Below, in pieces: positions 60,168-64,000 of a DNA stretch of 64,000 bases (positions are counted from its first letter, which is position 1; each line of letters opens with the position of its first letter). Position numbers and translations under genes: made by a program. The notes beneath the pieces were generated by a model. It saw only the letters and a list, made by a program, of their open reading frames with translations, had not been told where the DNA came from and did not search any database. Origin of the DNA: JAILZP01 sp037444185 (GTDB taxonomy: Bacteria > Bacillota > Desulfotomaculia > Desulfotomaculales > Desulfocucumaceae); NCBI GenBank assembly GCA_037444185.1, contig JBBIMW010000006.1, positions 1-64,000 on the forward strand, written 5' to 3'.

Positions 60168-62252
60168 ATGCGGGAAGTCTACAGTATTTGCCTGATGTGT
60201 ACCGTAAGGTGTCCAATCAAAGTGCTGGTCAAAAACGACGATGTTAAATTGATCGAGGGCAACCCCCAGGTGGCGGGTATTGAAGGCAGCATCTGCCCCA
60301 AAGGGGCGGCCGGTGTCTGCCTTTTGAACGATGACGAAAGACTGAAAAGCCCGCTGATCAGAACCGGCCCCAGGGGATCGGGGCATTGGCGCGAGACCAC
60401 CTGGGACGAGGCTCTGGACTATATCGCCCAAAGGATTAAAGACATAAAGGACCGGCACGGCGGGCGCAGCATAGCCCTGACCGAAAGGGCCCACCTCAAC
60501 TCCCACATTAGTAAAACGTTTATGAGGGCCCTGGGCTCCCCCAATTATTTCACCCACGATTCCTGTTGTAAGGGTTCCCTCAATACCGCCTTCCGCTCAA
60601 TGACAGGTTACCCTGACGGTAATATAGGCATCGACGTCGGCAGGACAAATTATATTGTGGCCTATGGCCGCAACCTGTTCGAGTCCATTGAACTCAAGAT
60701 GGTAAAGCAGCTGACCCGGGCCATGGACAAAGGTACTAAACTGGTCTACATCGACCCCAGAGTTACCGTGACCGCCATCAGGTCCCACAAATACCTCATG
60801 ATCCGTCCGGGGACCGACCTTGCCCTGAATTACGCCCTAATGCACGTCATCACAAAGGAAGGTCTATACGACAAGGAATTTGTCAACCGCTGGGTAACGG
60901 GCTTCAAGGCGTTGAAAAGTTTTGTCGAGCCCTATTCCCCGAAGTGGGCGGAGCAGGAAACCGGCATTCCGGCCAGTGAAATAATCTCTCTGGCCAGGGA
61001 GGCCAGCGAGGCGAAGCCCTCGGTGGTTTTCCACTATGGCTACCGCTGCGCCAACTATAAAAACGAAGTCTATTTCAGAAGGTCCCTGATTATGCTGAAC
61101 GCCCTGATGGGCAACTTCGAGGCCCCCGGCGGCATATTCGTCAAAAAAGGCGCCGGGGACGCAGGCAAAAGGAATCTGCGAAAACTGCTGGACCAGGAAC
61201 TGCCAAAAGTTGCCGACGAACGGTGCGACGGGGTGGGCACATCAAGATTCCCCACCCCGGACCCGGCCCATGGAGTTGTTCAGATGCTTCCAAACATCAT
61301 CCTGTCGGAAAACCCGTACCCCGTCAAGGCCCTGCTGGTCTGGCGCCACGATCCAGTGCTGTCCATACCCGACTATGAAAACAACAAACGGGCCTTCAAT
61401 AAACTGGACCTTCTGGTGGCCATCGATATTCAGTTCAGTGAAACCGCCTGGATGGCCGACGTCATCCTGCCGGAATCCACATACCTGGAGCGGGGCGACT
61501 CCATACAGGAGGCCGGCGGACTGAAGCCCAGTCTCGTCATGCGCAGGCCCGCAGTATCACCCCGGTACGACACCAAGCCGGGCTGGGAAATAATGAAACT
61601 GCTGGCAGACAGACTGGGCGTGGGACAACACTTCCCCTACAAATCACTTGAAGATCTCTGGGCGTATCAGCTTGAGGGCACCGGAATTTCCATCGGAGAT
61701 TTCGATGCCGGTGGTGTGGTATACCTGAGCAAGGACGCCATATACTGGGACAGGAACGAGGGTCTGAAATTCAAAACACCGTCCGGTAAAATCGAATTTG
61801 TATCCAACCTTTTCGAGAATAACGGCATACCATCATTTCTGCCCTATGATCCGGTCACTCCACCGGAGGAAGGATCTTTCCGCCTGATGATCGGCCGGAA
61901 TGTTGCCCACACCCACGTTTCAACACAGAACAACCCCCTGCTGAATGAGCTGGTGCCTGAAAACCTGCTGTGGATCAATTCCAAAGAAGCCAAAAAAATC
62001 GGCGTCACAAACGGAGGGATGGTGAAAGTGTCCTCCAGCCGCGGAACGGAAACCATTCGCGCCTTCGTCACGGACCTCATCCACCCTGAGGCCGTATTTA
62101 TGCTGCACGGATTCGGCCGCCGGGTGCCCGCCCTGACCAGGTGCTACAAAAAAGGCGCCAGCGACACCGCACTGCAGGAAAACGTGACGGACATGGTGGG
62201 AGGAAGCCCCGCTTTACAGCATGTGTACGTTAAAGTCAAGCCCATATCCTGA
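60168..62252 (+). CDS. Molybdopterin oxidoreductase, cytoplasmic, PhsA/Fdh-like
   Basis: This 694-residue catalytic subunit of the DMSO-reductase family starts at ATG 60168 behind GGGAGGG; the frame upstream of it is not used. The N-terminal 4Fe-4S motif has Cys8, Cys11, Cys15 and Cys43. The metal-ligand region reads HDSCCKGS with Cys133/Cys134. Pterin-contact stretches ADVILPESTYLERGDSIQEAGG and GRNVAHTHVSTQNNPLLNEL follow. There is no Tat signal, so it stays in the cytoplasm. It is closest in form to polysulfide/thiosulfate reductases, but formate or another substrate cannot be excluded. It is 15 bases before a ferredoxin subunit gene. Confidence 0.9.
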   Translation: MREVYSICLMCTVRCPIKVLVKNDDVKLIEGNPQVAGIEGSICPKGAAGVCLLNDDERLKSPLIRTGPRGSGHWRETTWDEALDYIAQRIKDIKDRHGGRSIALTERAHLNSHISKTFMRALGSPNYFTHDSCCKGSLNTAFRSMTGYPDGNIGIDVGRTNYIVAYGRNLFESIELKMVKQLTRAMDKGTKLVYIDPRVTVTAIRSHKYLMIRPGTDLALNYALMHVITKEGLYDKEFVNRWVTGFKALKSFVEPYSPKWAEQETGIPASEIISLAREASEAKPSVVFHYGYRCANYKNEVYFRRSLIMLNALMGNFEAPGGIFVKKGAGDAGKRNLRKLLDQELPKVADERCDGVGTSRFPTPDPAHGVVQMLPNIILSENPYPVKALLVWRHDPVLSIPDYENNKRAFNKLDLLVAIDIQFSETAWMADVILPESTYLERGDSIQEAGGLKPSLVMRRPAVSPRYDTKPGWEIMKLLADRLGVGQHFPYKSLEDLWAYQLEGTGISIGDFDAGGVVYLSKDAIYWDRNEGLKFKTPSGKIEFVSNLFENNGIPSFLPYDPVTPPEEGSFRLMIGRNVAHTHVSTQNNPLLNELVPENLLWINSKEAKKIGVTNGGMVKVSSSRGTETIRAFVTDLIHPEAVFMLHGFGRRVPALTRCYKKGASDTALQENVTDMVGGSPALQHVYVKVKPIS

Positions 62253-62267
62253 GATGGAGGAATATGT

Positions 62268-62780
62268 ATGAGCCATTACTATCTGTTTCATGACGACAAA
62301 AAATGCATTTCCTGCCGCGCCTGTCAGGTGCAGTGCAAGATAAACAAAGGCCTCGGCGTGGGGCCCAAACCAAATCAAATCATTGAGGTGGGACCGGAAA
62401 AAACCGATGGCAGGCCCAGGGCAGCTTATGTGTTCATGTCCTGCTTCCACTGCGAAAAACCCTGGTGCATGGCGGCCTGCCCCAGCGGCGCCATACAGAA
62501 GCGAACCGGGGACGGCATCATATTTATCGACGATAATCTCTGCGTAGGCTGCAAAAGCTGCATCATAGCATGTCCCTGGAGTGCCCCCCAGTGGGACACG
62601 AAAAAAGATGTGGCAGTAAAATGCGACTACTGCAAGGGCCGCATCAGCTCCGGACGCAAACCCGCATGCGTCACAGCCTGTCCCACCGGCTGCCTGGCCT
62701 TCGACACGGTGGACCGCATGCCGGACACCAAGCGCGTAAGATTCGCCAGGGAGATCTATTCGGGAAGGACCATCAGATAA
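62268..62780 (+). CDS. Four-cluster ferredoxin-type electron-transfer subunit
   Basis: This 170-residue protein of the HycB/NrfC/PhsB type has four Cys groups, CISCRACQVQC, CFHCEKPWCMAACP, CVGCKSCIIACP and CDYCKGR..CVTACPTGC, enough for four 4Fe-4S clusters. It should carry electrons between the molybdopterin subunit upstream and the flavoprotein downstream. It lies 15 bases after the former and 12 before the latter. Confidence 0.93.
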   Translation: MSHYYLFHDDKKCISCRACQVQCKINKGLGVGPKPNQIIEVGPEKTDGRPRAAYVFMSCFHCEKPWCMAACPSGAIQKRTGDGIIFIDDNLCVGCKSCIIACPWSAPQWDTKKDVAVKCDYCKGRISSGRKPACVTACPTGCLAFDTVDRMPDTKRVRFAREIYSGRTIR

Positions 62781-62792
62781 AGAGGTGGATTT

Positions 62793-64000
62793 ATGTCCGA
62801 AACCGGCTGTGCGTTAAATAACACCGTAGATATCATATGCTCCTTTTTAGAGGAAGGAGAATGTTGCAGCCTTTGCCGGCGCATGTTCAACAGTATTCTT
62901 AAGCTGCTGGAGCCGGTCAGGAAGGGGGAGGCCCCCCGGGAACCGGACATTATTGAGACCATCGGCCTTCTGGCCGGTGACGTAATGAATTCCTGCAACT
63001 GCGACCGGGGCAGGCCCGTGGCCGAAAATGTCATCTCCATTTTGCGTGACAACATGGGGGATTTTTTAGCCCACATAGAAAAAAGACTATGCCCAGCCTC
63101 CCGGTGTCCTCAGCTGGTGATTGCCCCCTGCCAGGCGGCCTGCCCGGCGGGCATAGATGTACCCAATTACGTGGCTCTGGTGGGAGAGGGCCGTTATGAA
63201 GAGGCCCTGGAACTGATCAGGGAAGATGTTCCCTTGCCCGGCGTCCTGGGACGGGTTTGTGAGCGCCCTTGCGAAAAGGAATGCAGAAGAAGCCTAGTGG
63301 ACAAGCCCATTGCCATATGCGCCCTGAAAAGATTTGCCTACGACAAGGTGGATATGACCGGCGGAAACCCCCCCTCCCCGCCGGAAAAAGAACATAAAGA
63401 AAAGATCGCCATAGTGGGCTCCGGGCCCGCGGGACTTTCGGCAGCGTTTCTGCTGGCCAGAAAAGGCTATGGGGTGACCATATTTGAAGCCATGTCCGAG
63501 CCGGGAGGCATGCTGACCTACGGTATCCCCCCATACAGGCTCCCACGGAAAGTAATCCGGGACGAAATCGGCTATATAAAAGATCTGGGCGTGGAAATAA
63601 AGCTCAACACACCCATTTCCGGCAACTACGACATAGATGCGCTGAAAAAAGAGGGATATGCCGCAGTTTTTTTAAGCTCCGGGGCCTGGGAGGGCTCCAG
63701 GCCCAAAATCCCCGACCTGGACAAGTTCAAAGGTGTATACGACGGAGTAAGCTTCCTCAGAACAGTTAACAAGTTCCTGCTGAATGAAGCGGAAACCGAA
63801 AAGATCGACTTGAACGGCAAAAAAGTGGCGGTGGTGGGGGGCGGAAACGTAGCCATTGATGCGGCAAGGGTATCCCTTCGCCTGGGAGCGGATAAAGTCA
63901 GCATTTTATACCGCCGCACCCGGGAGGAAATGCCGGCCCTGCGGGAAGAAGTCGAGGACGCCGAAAGAGAAGGGGTTGAGCTCAATTATCTGGTTTCCCC
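62793..64000 (+). CDS. GltD/NfnB-like flavoprotein with NuoF-type Fe-S domain, 3' truncated
   Basis: The start ATG 62793 follows AGAGGTGG and the frame stays open to the window end (about 402 codons seen). Residues 1-100 resemble the C-terminal 4Fe-4S/helical domain of NuoF (FLEEGECCSLCRRM, SCNCDRGRP). A GltD-type N-terminal double-cluster domain follows (CQAACPAGIDVPNYV, RVCERPCEKECRR). The FAD motif IAIVGSGPAGLSAAFLLARKGY comes next, with GGMLTYGIPPYRLPRKV and an NAD(P) motif VAVVGGGNVAIDAARVSLRLGA. It should link NAD(P)H to the ferredoxin and Mo/W subunits. The rest lies beyond 64000. Confidence 0.9.
   Translation, partial: MSETGCALNNTVDIICSFLEEGECCSLCRRMFNSILKLLEPVRKGEAPREPDIIETIGLLAGDVMNSCNCDRGRPVAENVISILRDNMGDFLAHIEKRLCPASRCPQLVIAPCQAACPAGIDVPNYVALVGEGRYEEALELIREDVPLPGVLGRVCERPCEKECRRSLVDKPIAICALKRFAYDKVDMTGGNPPSPPEKEHKEKIAIVGSGPAGLSAAFLLARKGYGVTIFEAMSEPGGMLTYGIPPYRLPRKVIRDEIGYIKDLGVEIKLNTPISGNYDIDALKKEGYAAVFLSSGAWEGSRPKIPDLDKFKGVYDGVSFLRTVNKFLLNEAETEKIDLNGKKVAVVGGGNVAIDAARVSLRLGADKVSILYRRTREEMPALREEVEDAEREGVELNYLVS

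Noticed and set aside
1..64000. CRISPR array, prophage or anti-phage defence cluster
   Set aside because: No regularly spaced repeats, cas-like, integrase, capsid or restriction genes were found on either strand.

Overview
The window looks like chromosome of a Gram-positive anaerobe of the class Clostridia. The closest resemblance is to the Desulfotomaculum/Pelotomaculum type of Peptococcaceae. This is inferred from gene content, not from a database search. Supporting features are strong GGAGG-type ribosome sites with many GTG/TTG starts, many lipoproteins and an S-layer-homology protein. A GlpP-type antiterminator, ComEA/ComEC, a tungsten-type aldehyde:ferredoxin oxidoreductase, a sigma-54 activator, a TRAP carboxylate transporter and acetate-activating enzymes point the same way. 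Genes are GC-rich and the spacers are noticeably AT-rich. No transposase, phage gene or CRISPR array was seen.

Layout. 1-5.3 kb: 3' part of a giant SLH-anchored surface protein. 5.3-6.2 kb: an alpha/beta hydrolase with an internal 25-codon duplication. 6.3-13.8 kb: a complete anaerobic glycerol regulon on the minus strand (glpP, then glpF-glpK-glpA-glpB-glpC). Two matching leader elements, one before glpP and one before glpF, look like GlpP-controlled terminators. 14.4-17.6 kb: a metallophosphoesterase, an ACR3 arsenite pump split by a frameshift in an 8-base homopolymer, and an Old-Yellow-Enzyme-like oxidoreductase. 18.1 kb: tRNA-Arg(CCG) with its own promoter. 18.5-25.2 kb: nikABCDE nickel uptake with a GNAT gene and a convergent methyltransferase. 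25.5-27.6 kb: L-lactate dehydrogenase and a lipoprotein polysaccharide deacetylase.

27.6-35.1 kb (minus strand): a long run joining AOR, MoaD, a ModE-like regulator, MoaA, MoaC, MOSC, an E1-like MoeB/ThiF and a second MoaD-like protein to the t6A genes tsaE and tsaB, rimI and a 48-residue membrane protein. A structured RNA with two mutually exclusive folds lies between aor and moaD. 35.3-40.7 kb: two small lipoproteins, a Cys-rich protein with a minimal siroheme sulfite-reductase-like protein, and ComEC. 40.9-47.8 kb: a CBS-PAS-PAS sigma-54 activator, three TTCCG-N6-CGGAA sites, a -24/-12 promoter, a CoA-transferase and a three-gene TRAP transporter, forming a plausible inducible carboxylate uptake and activation unit. 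47.9-50.6 kb: ComEA, a DUF421 protein, a small protein and a DUF2325 protein.

50.9-57.9 kb: an IclR regulator, an acetyl/acyl-CoA synthetase, DUF485 plus an acetate:sodium symporter, and a second acetyl-CoA synthetase, with related GAAAC half-site arrays in the spacers. 58-59.8 kb: a TauE/SafE exporter and a membrane partner. 60.2-64 kb: a signal-less molybdopterin oxidoreductase, a four-cluster ferredoxin and a GltD-like flavoprotein carrying an NuoF-like iron-sulfur domain, cut by the window edge. This looks like a cytoplasmic NAD(P)H-linked redox complex.

The strongest non-genic signals are the paired glp leaders, the sigma-54 control region, the aor-moaD RNA, and a roughly 150-bp repeat found upstream of two genes (with a short third copy), always in the orientation of the downstream gene.
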